Counted from the stretch's first letter, positions 11,455 through 24,885 are shown. The stretch: DNA of 64,000 bases from Warburgia ugandensis (GCA_035236585.1 CP141136.1:25893426-25957425); one strand, 5' to 3'. Made by a program: numbers and translations. Notes: a model not told the origin generated them from the sequence alone.

Positions 11455-14400
11455 TGTCAACCGTGTATAAGATCCTAGTTTTCATTAGACCCATTCTTAA
11501 GGTGATGGAATTCATATCTCCCATACTGCATGTAAGCAATTATTCGTCCTTCCTTTTCTTAAATATTACTTGAGAAAAAAGATTTAAATAGAGTTCCAAA
11601 AAAACCTGGATTTTGCAAAAGTTCTCCTGAATCCTTAGAGTAATTGCATTACTGGACTATTCCTGAATCTGAACTTTGCAAAATGGATGGGCTTGAATTG
11701 TCAATGGCAATGGAGGCCTTGGAATCTCACTAGTTCTCTAAAAGAACTGAGTGACCAAGGAACTTTAAAGAAAGTTTATGGCATTTGCCTATGTAAATCC
11801 ACGAATGTATACAAATATCCTCTATTACTTCTAACTATTATGTTGTTCAACTGCATAAGAGCACCTCCACTTACCTATCCTGTTTCAAGACAGCCAAATT
11901 GTAAACCCTAATGTTAAACATTGTTATGCTTCTCCACTGAAATAAAAACCTTTGTTGTAAAGTTCTTCAAATAATATGCTGCCGAGAAAAAAGTTCTTCA
12001 AATCATTGAAAATTTCTTTTAAAAGTATTCCAGATTTTTTCTTCTTTGTTAAAAACTTAAAACGTCCATGGAAATAAAAAAAACATTGCCATAAAAAACA
12101 AGTTCTCCAAATAATTGAATTTTCTTTTGAAAGCTTTCCAGACTTTTTTGTTAAAGGCTTCAAAATGTCCTAAATAGTTTGAATCTTCCCAAACTAAATG
12201 TGAACTTACTGAATTAATTACAGACCTGGGAATGCAAAAACAAAGTCAAGAACAATGCATCTAATTATCTATATCAACCATATCTTATACAAGATCCTAG
12301 TTTTCATGAGACCCATTCTTATGGGGATTGAATTCATATCTCCCATACTGCACGTAAGCGATTATCCATTCATCCTTTTCTTATATAGTACTTAAGAAAG
12401 AAGATTTATGTAGAGTTCCTAGAAAGCCTGGATTTCGCAAAAGTTCTCCTGAATCTTTAAGAGTATTTGCATTACTAGACTATTCCTGAATCTGAACTCG
12501 GTTAGAATGGATAGGCTTGAATTGTCAATCGCAATGGTGGTCTTGGAATCTCATTAGTTCTTTAAAAGAACTGAGTGAAAGGTAGATGTGTTTTAGCATG
12601 TGAAAAGGTCTGTGAATTCAGTTACTGACTCCCTATACTGGGTGATCAGATGCTGATTGAAGAATAGTGTTCAAACCAATGGGATTATTCTTGGACGTTT
12701 TAGTACTAGTAATGGTTATGCTTTGGTCTTCTTTTGGTTCTGTGTTTTAGCTTTTGAGGAGGCTGTTTGCTTCCTCTCTTTTGTCATGATGGGGTCTATA
12801 GCCCTTCAGACCAGCTATGTTTTTTTTTCTCCCTTGTAAATTCCTTTTGTCTCAATTACCATTCAGAAAACAGAACTATGATAAAAACACATCCACCTAT
12901 ATTCCCTGTTTGAAGATAACCAACGATCCTTTTACTTTATTGGTGTAGCATTTCAATTGCGACAGGAACACTTATATCCATTAATTTATCATGTTTGAAA
13001 CCACTGACTATAAGAATCAAAACGAAAAGAACAGAAATTCAGAGGATAAACATTAGTCTATGGATCAATTTACTGACAATCAACTATAAGAATCAAAACC
13101 AAGAAGAAAACTAATTCAGAAATAAAATATTGAAGGACAGAGAGGTAAGTAACATGCCTGTAAAAGAACTGATGTGCTTGTTGGTGCTATGTACAGAGAG
13201 GTAAGTAACATGCCTGTAAAAGAACTAATGTGCTTGTTGGCGTTATTACATAGTTAAGCTTTTTAGAGTAATCTATCAACTCATAATTCAGTAAAGAGGA
13301 ACTAGTAATGGGTGGATGCCCATTACTATTTTGTATCAACACATAGCTTAGTTAAGAGGAATTAGTAAGCCTTATAGAGCAATCTATCAGCTCATAACTC
13401 AGATAAGAGGAACTAGCAATCTATCAACTCAAAACTCATAATGGCACTCTCTATTTTGTATTTTGTGATGTAATATTAGTTCTTATGGGTTGGATGTTCA
13501 CTATTTCAGCGATCCAAACCTTTGGTTACAGATAAAATACCTTGGCGATGGGCATAGCTTTATGGCTTCTTTGCGACCAAGGAACTTTAAAGAAAATTTA
13601 TGGTATTTGTCTATGTAAATCCAGGAATTTATACAAATCTCCTCCATTACTTCTACCTATTACATTGTTCAACTGCATTAGAGCAACCCCCACTTACCGA
13701 TCCTGTTTCAGGACAACCAACTTGAAAACCCATCGGTTAAACAGTGTTATGCTTCTGCATTGAAATGAAAACCTTTGTTGTAACTTAAAACGTCCTAGAA
13801 AAGTTGAAAAATCCTGCCTTTCCAAACTAAATGTGAACTTATTGAATTACGGAGGACTTGCCAGTGCAAAAGCAGAGTCAGGAATATTTCATCTAATTTT
13901 CAGTAATTCAGTATGCTTCCTAAGTCTTGTAACTGATCCAATTTTTCCTAAGAGCGATTCTTATGTAGATTCAATTCATATCTCCCATATCGCTAGGAAG
14001 CAATTACCCATCAATCTTTTTCTTAGGTATTACCAAGGAAGGAAGAAGATGTATATAGATTACTAATAGAACGTTTTGATTTTGCAAAAGTTTTCCTTTA
14101 TCTTTAGAATGCATTAGTGAACTATTCTTGAATCTGAACTTTGTAAAAATGTGATGGACTTGAATTGTCAGAGGCAATGGAGGTCTTGGAATCTCATTAG
14201 TTCATTAAATGAACTGAGAGAAGGATAAATGTGTTTTAGCATGTGAAAAGGTATGTGAATTCAGTTACTGACACGCTTCCTATATCAGGTGAGAACAGTT
14301 CTAAGATGCTTATTGAAGTAAAGATCGCCAACCAAGGGGATCAGTCTTCAACGTTTGGTACTTTTACTGGTTATGCTTGGTCTTATTTTGGTTCTGCTTT

Positions 14401-15297
14401 GTTAGTTTTTAAGGAAGCTGTTCGCTTCCTCACTTTTCTGATGATGGGGTTTATAGCCCTTCAAACCAACTTGGTCTGGTTTTTCTATTGTAAGTTCCTT
14501 TCGTCTTTAATAGTTTTTTGAACTATGGTAAAAAGCACATCTACCCACATGCTGTCTTTGAAGATAACCAACAAACGATCTACTTTTTATATATGCAATT
14601 GCAACAAGAACATTTGTGTCCATCAGCTTACCGTGTTTGAGGAACCCTAACTACAAGAATCAAAATCAGAAGAAAGGAAATTCAGAAGATCAACAAGAAC
14701 ACTTGTGTCCATCGATTCACCATGTTTGAAGACAAACAACTACGAGAATCAAAATCAAGAAAGGAATTCAGAAGATCAAAGATTGAATTGGGATGTGCAC
14801 AGAAGGACAAAGAGGTAAGTAACATGCCTTTAAATGAACTGATGTACTTGTAGGTGTAATTACACTGTTAGGCCGTACAGAGCAATCTATCAACTCATAA
14901 CTCAGGAGAGGAACCAGAACGAAGGTATAGTTGTACTGAAAATCTTACCCCCAATGGCTATAACAAGAGTAGAAGAGGGGACTGAGAAAGAAGAGAGACA
15001 AAAAGCCTTTCAACGTGGAAAAGCAATGCAGCATAAGAAAATATACGATAAGGACTAAAAAGATTAGTCGAACAGCGTTTCGACGAGTTTTTGTATTTTT
15101 TTGCATCAAATGAAGCGTCTCCTTAAAGATTTCGGAATAGCCAATTACATCACTAGCCTTGACAACAACAAAGTGATAGTGAAATGATATCACCACCCCA
15201 TTTTTCTATAATGGACTCTCTATTTTGTATATTCTGATGGAGTTCTTATGCGATGGACGCCCACCATCTCAATAATCCAAAGCATCAGCTATTAATA
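11455..15297. repeat. Array of diverged tandem units
   Basis: At least three copies of one unit: 11455-11745 (partial), 12258-13535 and about 13850-15295. Each shares a block starting gatcctagttttcat...cccattctta, a block with gtgttttagcatgtgaaaagg, a block with gtaagtaacatgcc, and a tail ctctattttgtat...aaaataccttgg(t/c)gat that leads into the short repeat family. A 58-bp internal direct repeat lies at ~13138-13250. No coding function is recognised; the block with tttgaggaggctgtttgcttcctc (12745, 14410) resembles LINE 3' ends but only weakly. The last unit runs directly into locus B. Confidence 0.7.
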
Positions 15298-15821
15298 AAA
15301 TACCTTGGTGACAGGGATACCTTTATGGTTTCTTTCTGACCAAGGAATTTTAAGGAAAGTTTATGGTACTTACATAGGTAAATCCAAGAATTTAAATCTC
15401 AGGATCATCCAAGGAGATTTATGTCCGATATAGGACCCAGAAGATGGACGGTTCTTAGTACCAAATATCTAGGTCCAAATGTAACGTATAGATCCTTCAT
15501 CCAGTGTTAGGATAATCCAACAGAGAAAATCTACGTCTACGATGGGACCCAGAAGATGAACACTTGGTCCTACCAAACATGTCAGTTTAAAGTAACAAGT
15601 AGATGCTTCCATCTAGTGTTAGGATAATCCAATGGACAAGATCAATTTGTAAGATGGGACCCAATAGATGAACGAAAGAGAGCTCTAAAGAAAGTGGGCA
15701 GAGATGAACTAAGGCAACAGTAAAGTACCCTGGAGAAGATGAACGTGTTATGCCTTTTGAAGGTTGTCATTTTACAATGTTTTGGTCTTATACATCCATA
15801 CAAAGTTTGCTTCTCGCCCCT
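15298..15821. repeat. Left arm of duplicated locus B
   Basis: Near-match to 1-496 of locus A. It ends in cgcccct (15815-15821), which is the left copy of the target duplication of the RTE LINE. Confidence 0.8.
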
Positions 15822-15899
15822 CATCGTCATCATCAAGACCTTATCTCAATTAAGGGTCGGCTACATGAATCTTATTCCTCCATTCCACTCTATTAAATA

Positions 15900-17504
15900 C
15901 TATGGCTTCATTTAGTCCGAGTGTTTTTAAATCTTTCCTCACCACTTCTATTCACATTCTTTTGAGCCTTCCCCTTACCCTTTTAGAACCTTCTACTTGT
16001 ATTGCCTCATTTCTTCTAACCGGTGTCGTTGTTGGTCTCCTTTGAACATGTCTAAACCATCTAAGTCTAGTCTCCCTCATCTTGTTACCTATTAGTGCTA
16101 TCCCTAAATTTCCTCAAATATTTTCATTTCTAATTCTATCATTTCTTGTTTTACCACTCATCCATCTCAACATCATCATTTCTGCGACGCTCATCCTATG
16201 AGTATGATGTTCCTTAACTACCAAACACTCTAATCCATAGAGCATAGCAGGCCTTATTGTCATCCTATAGAATTTTCTTTTTAGTTTGAGTAGCACCTGT
16301 CGATCACACAAAACTCGAGATACACATCTTCATTTGTTCCAACCCGCTTGGATTCTCTGGGTAACCTTTGTCTCAATCTCTCCACTCTCATGGATCATTG
16401 ATCCTAAATACCGAAAATGTTCTTTAACGGGGACTTCTTGGTTATCAATCTTGACTGATGTTCCACTCCTACCCCTCTCCTTGCTAAAATTACATTCCAC
16501 ATATTCTATCTTAGTTCGGCTAATTTTAAATCCTTCAGATTCTAATGCTTCTCTCCATAACTCTAGCTTTATGTTCACACCCTCCCATGTCTCATTAAGT
16601 AAGACTATATCATCTGCAAATAGCATGCACCAGGGAATCTCCTCATGCAGATGTTTTGTTCACTCATCCATAACCAATGTGAAAAGTTATGGACTCAATG
16701 CTAATCCTTGGTGCAATCCTATAGTGATGGGAAAATCACCACTCACTCCACTAGTAGTCTTAACAATTGTTATTGTTCCCTCATACATATCTTTAATTGT
16801 GTCTATATATCCCTTAGAAACCCTTTTACTACCCAACACCCTCCATATTAACTCTCTAAGTACTCTATCATAAACTTTCTCTAAGTCGATAAAGACTATG
16901 TGGAGGTCTTTCCTCCTCTCCATATATTTCTCTACTAATTGTCTTAGTAAGAAAATAGCTTCCATGGTAGACCTCCTAGGCATGAAACCAAACTGATTCT
17001 CCAATAGACTTGTTTCATGTCGTAGCCTCTTCTCAATCACTCTTTCAAAAAGTTTCATAGTATGGCTCATAAGTTTGATCCCTCGATAATTAGTACATCT
17101 TTGTATGTGTCCTTTAATTCTTATAGATTTGTATAATAGAGCTTTTCCTCCACTCATCCGGCATTTTCTTTGATTTTATAATCTTTTTAAACAACCTAGT
17201 CAAGCAAACTACCCCAATATCTCCTATATGCTTCCAAACCTCTATTGGTATACCATCAAGCCTCATGGCCTTTCCTGATTTCATCTTTTTCAAGGCATCT
17301 TTTACTTCAAGTATTCTAATCCTACGTTCATATCTATAATATTTAATGTTATTTAGATTTATAGTATTTTCAATCCCTATATTCTCAGAGCCATTGTCAT
17401 TTAACAATTTTTGAAAGTTTGTTTCCCACCTTTGGTTGATCTCATCATCTTTGACTAATACTCTTTGATCATCGCTTCTAATACACCTAATATGATCTAA
17501 GTCC
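15900..17504 (-). pseudogene. RTE reverse transcriptase domain, broken
   Basis: Segments in order on the minus strand: EVKDALKKMKSGKAM (17300), YRGIKLMSHTMKLFERVIEK and NQFGFMPRRSTMEAIFLL (17080-16960), HIVFIDLEKVYDRVLREL (16900), ITIGLHQGLALSP (16690), the catalytic LFADDIVLLNETWEGV (16620), then KEHFRYLGSMIHESGEI and, near 16250-16130, RPAMLYGLECLVVKEHH and AEMMMLRWMSGKTRNDR. The FADD motif is intact, but at least two frame changes separate the pieces. Confidence 0.88.
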
Positions 17505-18080
17505 TTACCTGTAATGACCCTGAATTTTTGTAACTTATTAAGGCAAATTAATAAAGTTTGAATTCTTAGAAATTCTGGGCTGGAATATTAGGTTATTGAA
17601 AATTCTCTTTTTATGGAGATTATATCCTGAATTAAAATATAGAAATTATGGATGTACTTGGAAAATCGATCGAAACAACATTAAGTACGTTCAATTCTGA
17701 GTTAAAATGAAAATTCCTTAATTTTCTCCATTTGGGGGTAAAATGGTAATTTTACCCATATTCCATATCCAAGAAATAAGACCTTAATATTCATGAAGTG
17801 CTTAGAAATATGATTCTAACGCCACTAAGTACGCTCGATTCCAAGTTCGGACAAATATTGCCTATTATTCTCCAATTTTGGAGTTCAAAGGGCAAAAACG
17901 TCTTTTCACATAAAAAGTGGGGCCCACAAAGTGGGCCAACATTCTAGAAGCAACAATAATTGCTCAGTGCATTATTGCTAGTAGTGGAGATTGTAGTGGA
18001 GAATGGAGAATGCACTTGTAATAAAAAAAATTCTAAAGTAATAAAATATCTTATCAAAATAAATGATAAAAATTCAAATT

Positions 18081-18280
18081 TTGGCTATAAATATGTCCCA
18101 AAAATTTCCAAAAATTTTCACAACCTTAACCACAAAATTTCCAAATCTTCCCTGGAGTTTCAGCTCCAAATTCTCATTCATCCCTCCCCAATCTCTATTT
18201 TTCTTATTTCTCTCTCCTCTTTCTAAGTGGAACAAGAGACCTAAATTCAATTAGGCACTACTTTCCAGGTAGAATCTGAT
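18081..18280 (+). promoter_or_regulatory. Possible LTR promoter in solo LTR 2
   Basis: A TATA box, tataaat (18086-18092) in ggctataaatatg, is followed by a pyrimidine-rich leader (ccctccccaatctctatttttc) and a donor-like ttccag|gtagaa near 18270. The layout resembles the TATA and splice-donor-like pair of the other two solo LTRs. Confidence 0.4.
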
Positions 18281-21200
18281 AAATTCCACCATCCATAACC
18301 TCCTATACTATAGTATATACAAAATTTCTAAAACAATTTCAAGATCCAACGGTTCCAACAATAGAAAATCACAAAAACAAGGACAATCGGGCTATATTAT
18401 CATCAATCGGTAATTCTCTCAAATTGAGCATCAAATATATGTTTTTTCTCTAATCAGGTTGATGGAACTACTTTCCATGCATATTTATTATGATGTAGTG
18501 TAATTTTTATTTTTTGTAATTTAATTTGAATGAAAAATGGTAAAAATAAGTAAATACCAGAGCCTTCAATTTATGGTGATAAAGAGCTCAGATGGAAATT
18601 ATGAGCTTTCCAATCGATCCAGAAGGGTCCAAAATACTTAGGATACAATTTTCAAGAAAATCTAACAAGGTTTGGACCCTCAATTAAGAGAGATTAGTTC
18701 TGTTGGGCCCAGATCAAATCTGGACCCTAGGAACGGCTGTAAACTTCAATTTAAGATTGTGGAGTCATGTGAACTCCAAATTGAGATCGAAAAGAAGCTA
18801 TGAAAAGCTTGTAATGTCTAGTTTCTAATGAAGTCATAATATGTTTAAAAATTATTCATAAATTATTCTGTATTTTGAAAATAAGTGTCCAATTTCTAAG
18901 ATTTTCAAGATCTGAGGTGATTAGATCTTGGAAATTTATTTTAATGATGATATAATACTGTAATAAAGTAATATTTATGGTTAATTTGGACAGATCTGGG
19001 ATAAATTAGGGGATCTACCCTCTGTGGTAGAAAAACCCTAAAAAAATACGAAAGGACCCACTTGATCAATGAGATCAAGTATGATCAGATCCTTGGGATG
19101 GATTAAATGGATGATATTATGATGGAATCTAGTTAGATCATAGATGAAATGTGATAAAATTAAGTGGATATGATTTTTAGATCTTAATGGATTAAAAGCC
19201 CTAAAGGTAATTAAAACCCTTAATCTAAAGGAAAACACCTAAGATCTAATGGTTGGATCATATTTAAAGGTTTATAATAATCTTAATATAATGGTATGAT
19301 ATGCCATAAATGAGTAATTTGTTAGTAGATTTGATTATCTTAGGATCATGTTAATGTAATTAGAGATTTAAACATGATTCCATTAATGTAGAAGTACAAT
19401 TTTATGTATTTCATAACCTAGGATCATGTTAGTTTTATTTCACTAGCTTAAGTTACATTCATAGGAAGAATGTTAGTATATAGTTGTTAAACTTATATTT
19501 GATTTATGCTTTCAAGTTTATGATTTACTTATTGTCAAATTTTATTCAATTGTTAAGTAGTTGTTAAGATATAAGGAGCATAAATTACCAAAAATGTAAA
19601 CTAATGAAATATAGAGATTCTTGGACAACTAAGATGAATGAATGATTTTGACTTAATAAGGTCTATAGTTAGTAAGACAATATAAGGAATGGTTTACCAA
19701 TTCCTTGGCTCAAAGTAGAAAAATAATGAACATCCATAGATGACATTATGCATATCCATGGAAATTAATTAAAATCAATTAAAGAAGGGACTTAAGGTAA
19801 AAAGCTCATAGGAACCTTGTCAAAGGTTGAGCTAGTACCACTCCAGTGGACTCTGAACATTGTGGTTATAGGAGGTATACAAAGCCAAGTGCTTTTCCCT
19901 CACCTCCTGTTGACATAAGAGAGGTCTAAACACCTCCATACATGAGGGTTGTATTAACCACTTTTTGAGCAGACTTTAACTGGTAAGTACTAGTCATCCT
20001 GAAATAAAGAGGAGTTGTCTAGTAATAGGAAGAAATAAATTATCTTCAACCAAGTAAGACACTAACTGGTTGAATAATAATAAGAATATAAAAAGATAGC
20101 AAATTGTCTAACGCTAATAAAAATAGTAAGTAAGATAAGGGTGATCAAACAAGATGAGATCTTATATGATCAAAAACAATAAGGAAAAAGAAACATCAAT
20201 GTAAATTAGATTGTTATGTATGATATATATATATAGTATTTGTATAGATGATATTAAATCTATGGATATATGATATTTAAGGAAGAAAGATTCAGATCAT
20301 CCTATATAAGGATGATCAAAAGACCATGTAGTATGTACCATTGATTAGAAAAATGACATTATACATATGATTTGACATATATATGTTGATCGAGACTATG
20401 GCAGATTTCAAGGAGTAAGAATACCTTATTGAGGTAGGTGGATTATTAAGAATGCCTTTACATGAAGATACATGTCTAATACATGATCTTATGTTTTGAA
20501 GTATGGACATGTATGATACCAATATATTAAGGTAAATACCTCAAATTGAAATATGATCCAACCAAATGATGAGGAAAATAAGTATTAAATGGTCAAGTTG
20601 AGAATTGAGAACAACCCTAAGTGAATAGGAAAGTAGAAAATATTCTAGTCCTAGATAAACAGACAGATAGTCTGATATGTATAAGTATTATTTTACATAC
20701 AAGCTTGGAGGCTTGTGGTTTTGTTTTAAACAGGCATAGGCATGGGGATGCTATGCTAGGAGAGTTAAGAGGGTTTGACCACCCACTCTCTGAAACTTGA
20801 TGATATTGAATACCAAGCCTAAGAAAGGCTAAAAGTCGGGTGAGGCATTTATGGGAAGGCCACCACTGTGACAGCCATGGTCTTCCCATATGGACATGGA
20901 TATTGTAATTTCGACTGAGAATGGTATAAGTGGATTATTGAACAGTTATCCCGGTGCGCTGCAAGGATCATACTGCAAGCATAATAGTCCTTGATTATTT
21001 TGCATTATGATGCATAAGAAATTGGCATAATGAAATGCCTTAAGGAATAACATGATGAAATGCCAGGTAATTATATATTACTAATATTTTTTCCAAGAAG
21101 GGAAAATCCCAGTATAGTAACTAGTTGAGATACAAATCTCTTATAATGAAAGGAGTTGATCAGCTTTGTATGGAAATGATTATTGATTATTTTTACAATT

Positions 21201-21386
21201 TTAACGAATTTGTCCTTATATACTATGTATGTATAAAGGTGAACACAAATGATAAGGAAATGAAATGTTCATATCAATAATAGTGGTCTATGAATGTGTT
21301 TATGATAGAATGAATTATGGGACAAGTGAATATTTAGATTTTACTGTCAATAACTTACATTCTTATCCCCTACCAAGCATAGCTTG

Positions 21387-21426
21387 CTGAGATATTGTAA
21401 ATGTTCGAATGTTTACAATATCTCAG
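21387..21426 (+). other. Hairpin near 3' end of solo LTR 2
   Basis: CTGAGATATTGTAAA and TTTACAATATCTCAG form a perfect 15-bp stem around the 10-base loop tgttcgaatg. It follows catagcttg, as in the other two solo LTRs, but the stem bases differ with matching changes on both sides. Confidence 0.85.
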
Positions 21427-21836
21427 ATACAGAGAAGGAGACTTAGGAGCTCAAGACTTGAAGAACTATTGAAGAATAAGTAATAAGGGTACATCCCTTG
21501 AAACATTATATTGAGCACATATATTGTACTTAGAACTTTGTAATTTGAATTGTGTATTTGGACAAGTATTGTAAGGATACAATGGGTTGTGTACTGTGAA
21601 CCACTGGATGGATCCTAGAAGTTTAATAAAATCATATTCCTTCAATGGAATTTTATTTTGTACACAAATTGTACTTATGTTATGTATGAAGTGATGACTT
21701 AGGTTTTCAAAACAAGTTTTAAAATAAAAAAAATTCTGCTGCTTTGTTTTGCAAATTTTTTTTACTAAGGGGACGCCATTGCCTTTGAAAAATATATTAT
21801 AAAATGTGTTTTAAAAACCCAAGTAGTGACATTACC

Positions 21837-23187
21837 CTTCTGTTCTCTTACTTTTGCATGTTTAAACACATCTTTCTCACCTTCTCTTATTCCTAGTATA
21901 TTGTAGAGCTCATCATATGCTTTAAGTTTAGCCTCTTACTATTCTCTTAGCAACCTTTTTAGCATTCTTATATTGTTCATAGTTTTCATTATTTCTAATC
22001 TTCTGTCATGCTTTAAAACACATCCGTTTTTCTTTAATAACTTTTTGCACTGTTTCACTCCACCACCATATTTCCTTTTCTAATAGCCTTTTACCCTTAG
22101 ATACGCATAAGACATCTTTTGCCACTTTCTTAATGGACTCAGCCATATTAGTCCACATGGTATTTACTTCTGTTTCATAGTTCTAATTTCCTTCTACCAT
22201 CAACTTGTTTTTGAATGAGGTTATTTTCTCTCTTTTTAAGTTCCACCACTTAGTTTTTGGATGTGTATTAAGTTCAATTCTTTTTCTCTATCTTTTGATA
22301 TGGATATCCATAACCATTAACCTATATTGTGAGGTTAAACTCTCACCGGGTATCACCTTACAATCCATACATAAAAATCGTTCATTATTCTTAAGTAGAA
22401 AAAAGTTTATTTGGCTTTTATGAAGTCCACTTTTAAAGGTTATTAAGTGTTCATCCATCTTCTTAAAGAGTGTATTTGCAATGGACAGGTTATATGACAA
22501 AGCAAAATCCAGGATATTCTGCCCTGTCTTATTTCTTTCACATATACCATACCCTTCGTGTATTCTATCATATCCTTCAGTATCTTGTCCTACATGGCCA
22601 TTTAAGTCTGCTCCTATAAAGATTCCCTTAGTGTTGGAAATTTCTTGCATGACTTCCTCAATATCTTTCCAAAGCTGTCTCTTGATTATATCTTGTAACC
22701 CTACTTGTGGTGTATACGCACTTATAACATTAATAATCTGCTCTCCTAGAACAAGTTTTACTATTATAATTCTATCACAAATTCTTTTAGCATCCACAAT
22801 TTTATTCTTTAATTCCTTATCCACTATTATTCCTATGCCATTTCTGTTATTTTCCTTTCCTACGTACCATAATTTATACCAATCTATTTATCTAGCTTTA
22901 GCCCCTTTCCACTTGATTTCTTGGATACAAGCGATGCTAACTCTCCTACGTTTCATCGTGTCTACTAACTCCAAACTCTTACTTGTCAGTGTCCCTATAT
23001 TCCATGTGGCAATATGAATCTTATGTTCTGGAGATACCCTATTTACTATCGCCTTTCTTGACCTCCATGGTATGAACCCATGTCTAACTTTCACAGCACC
23101 TAGGTTCTGATGTAGCGCGTCACTTCCGAGGGGACGCTCTAGCAGCCCTTGCCCATTTTTCACTACACTCAGGATCCGATGTAGCAC
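21837..23187 (-). pseudogene. RTE apurinic endonuclease domain, broken
   Basis: On the minus strand 23187-22888 reads IATWNIGTLTSKSLELVD and RVSIACIQEIKWKGAKA, the start of the endonuclease fold with its catalytic E. Next, 22824-22288 reads IINVISAYTPQVG and GIFIGADLNGHVGQDTEGYD, where ADLN replaces the usual GDLN, then NLSIANTLFKKMDEHLITF. The S-D-H end is eroded. At the 5' end of the LINE (23100-23207) a ~60-bp direct repeat contains gatgtagc(g/a)cgtcacttc. Confidence 0.85.
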
Positions 23188-23210
23188 GTCACTTCTGGGA
23201 GAACGCCCCT

Positions 23211-24885
23211 GAAACCTCTTATCTAAAGGTGCATGTATCTTGCTTTGTATTTGCCGTTTTCGGTTATCCCCTACACTTTCAATACACTTTGCACGTAGTC
23301 TTCCAAATTCAGTTTATTCATAAGTTGTCCCCAACTTCTAAAATGATTTTTCTATAAGCGCTGATGTTGGAAACTGAAGAGGAACCTTGGCACGTAGTTG
23401 AGTTCTTGCCATGTGACCTTGAGATCATAGGTTTAAGGCATGAAAACAGTTTCTTGCAAAATGCCAATGGCTTTCTTTCCCATTTACTTATGAAAACCAG
23501 TTTTGGAAGTTAGAAGGCAACTTATGGACTAAGTAAATATGAGGGGCTATTATGTATGTAGACCATCCTTAAAGTGTCGGGGCTGATCACAAACCATGTC
23601 ATGCTTTACGCTTGTGCTTTCATCTTGATCGTTGTCCAATGCCTTCCATTAGGATTTCAACAATTTCCATTATGTTATCTTCTTATTTCCTTCGACTCAA
23701 TATGTAATGTTTCGTGAACCAATCTTTTTTCAAGTTGTTCAAGTCCATCTCTGGGTTAAGCTTTTCGGATTAGATTTTCTCTGTGAGTCCATTTCTATCT
23801 TGGAAGCATTACTTAGAAATAACAGCTTTGTTTCACCATGCAGGAAGAAGCTTTCCATGTATGCTTGAGTAACAAATGTCATAATGGATTCAGGTGATGA
23901 AAATAACAATATCTGGTTGTATCCCTTTTCTATCGGGAATCGTTTGTTGCTTACATTTGTTATGTCCTTTCGCTTACCATACTCCTTTGTTCTGGTTATT
24001 TGAGCATGTTATGGTGTTCTCTAATCCCAGAATGTGATCTTGCCTATAGTATAACATTTTGTTCTCCTTAAATGAGTTATCGAAATTGTAAAGAAGAAAA
24101 AAAAGTTGGTTCCCAAGTACGAATTCAGACTCACAGAGACATCTCCTTTGGAGATATGCAACTGTCTAGGGAGAATGATGGATTTGTGAAAGAAATTATT
24201 GATATGCAAAGACAAAGATTTGAAAGTGCTGTATTATAATATTAAGCACTGATCTTGTAGGGCTGGTCTTCACCTATAACTATATCCTAATTTAAACGAT
24301 TGTCTGCCACTTAGCACTCAACATTCCTCCGAGGTTTACCCTTTCCTTCTTTTAGCCAGTAACAAAATACCTTGGTGATATGTACATCTTTATGGTTTCT
24401 TTGTAAGCAAGGAACTTAAAAAGAAATTTTATGAAACCTAACCACGTAAATGCAAGAATTTACATCTTAGGATCATCCGACAAAGAAGATCAATGTCTGA
24501 GATAGGACTAAAAGATGAATGGTTTGCAGTACCAAACATCTGGGTCCATGTGTAACATGTAGACCCTTCATCTAGTGTTAGGATATTCCAATAGAGAATA
24601 TCTCAGAGACCTAGAATATCTATGTTTAACCACTACTTTATGGTGTTTCTATGCTGGAACTTTTTCAATGGATGGTCTAGACTGCTGCATTATTGTTCCA
24701 TTTTGTATGCGTAAATCTTCACATGGTCAGGGCTAGAGCAAGTCAAGGCAGTTATTTTCCTTCTTCTATCATTACGAAAAGTATGCTCTTTGCTATTTTT
24801 ATAGAGTTGTAAAGGGAAGTGGTTGAGGTCCTTCCATGGTGTTGAAGATGGTTTTGTTGATTCAAATTGGGGTGGGGCTGGCTAA
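23211..24885. repeat. Right arm of duplicated locus B
   Basis: Aligns with 497-1037 and 9238-10686 of locus A. At 23735-23739 it holds ttgtt followed directly by caagtccat, the uninterrupted target of the copia element. A SINE relic (23391-23471) is shared with locus A. Another copy of the short repeat family lies at ~24369-24600. Confidence 0.8.
23391..23471 (+). mobile_element. Old Au-type SINE relic, shared with locus A
   Basis: ggaaccttggcacg through gccatgtgaccttgagatcat to cttgcaaaatgcc; colinear with the relic at 673-763 and broken at the same place. Confidence 0.6.

Larger units (their letters stand above)
17510..21831 (+). mobile_element. Solo LTR 2, chromovirus-type, 4,322 bp
   Basis: Starts TGTAATGACCC, ends AGTAGTGACA, and is flanked by ttacc (17505-17509 and 21832-21836). 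It is inserted in the RT region of the RTE LINE. It shares with solo LTRs 1 and 3 the terminal motifs, the phrase accaagcatagcttgctgag before a hairpin, and the gaccacccac block near 20770. It is longer and more AT-rich than the other two and has no GC-rich block. No coding domain or internal second LTR was found. Its lineage is inferred as for solo LTR 1. Confidence 0.87.
15822..23203 (-). mobile_element. Near full-length RTE-clade LINE, interrupted by solo LTR 2
   Basis: Flanked by the 7-bp duplication cgcccct (15815-15821 and 23204-23210); locus A has the corresponding empty site near 490-500. Without the nested LTR it is ~3.05 kb, the size usual for RTE. Minus-strand order is apurinic endonuclease then reverse transcriptase, ending in a gat-rich tail (15822-15834). 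Stops and frame breaks make it inactive. Confidence 0.92.

Noticed and set aside
16286-16873. 195-codon plus-strand ORF
   Set aside because: It is antisense to the RTE reverse transcriptase, which has clear motifs on the other strand.
17510-21831. Solo LTR 2 as a complete retrotransposon
   Set aside because: No gag-pol motifs, no primer-binding site after an LTR and no internal LTR pair found by eye.
22481-23017. 178-codon plus-strand ORF
   Set aside because: Antisense to the RTE endonuclease; no domain of its own.
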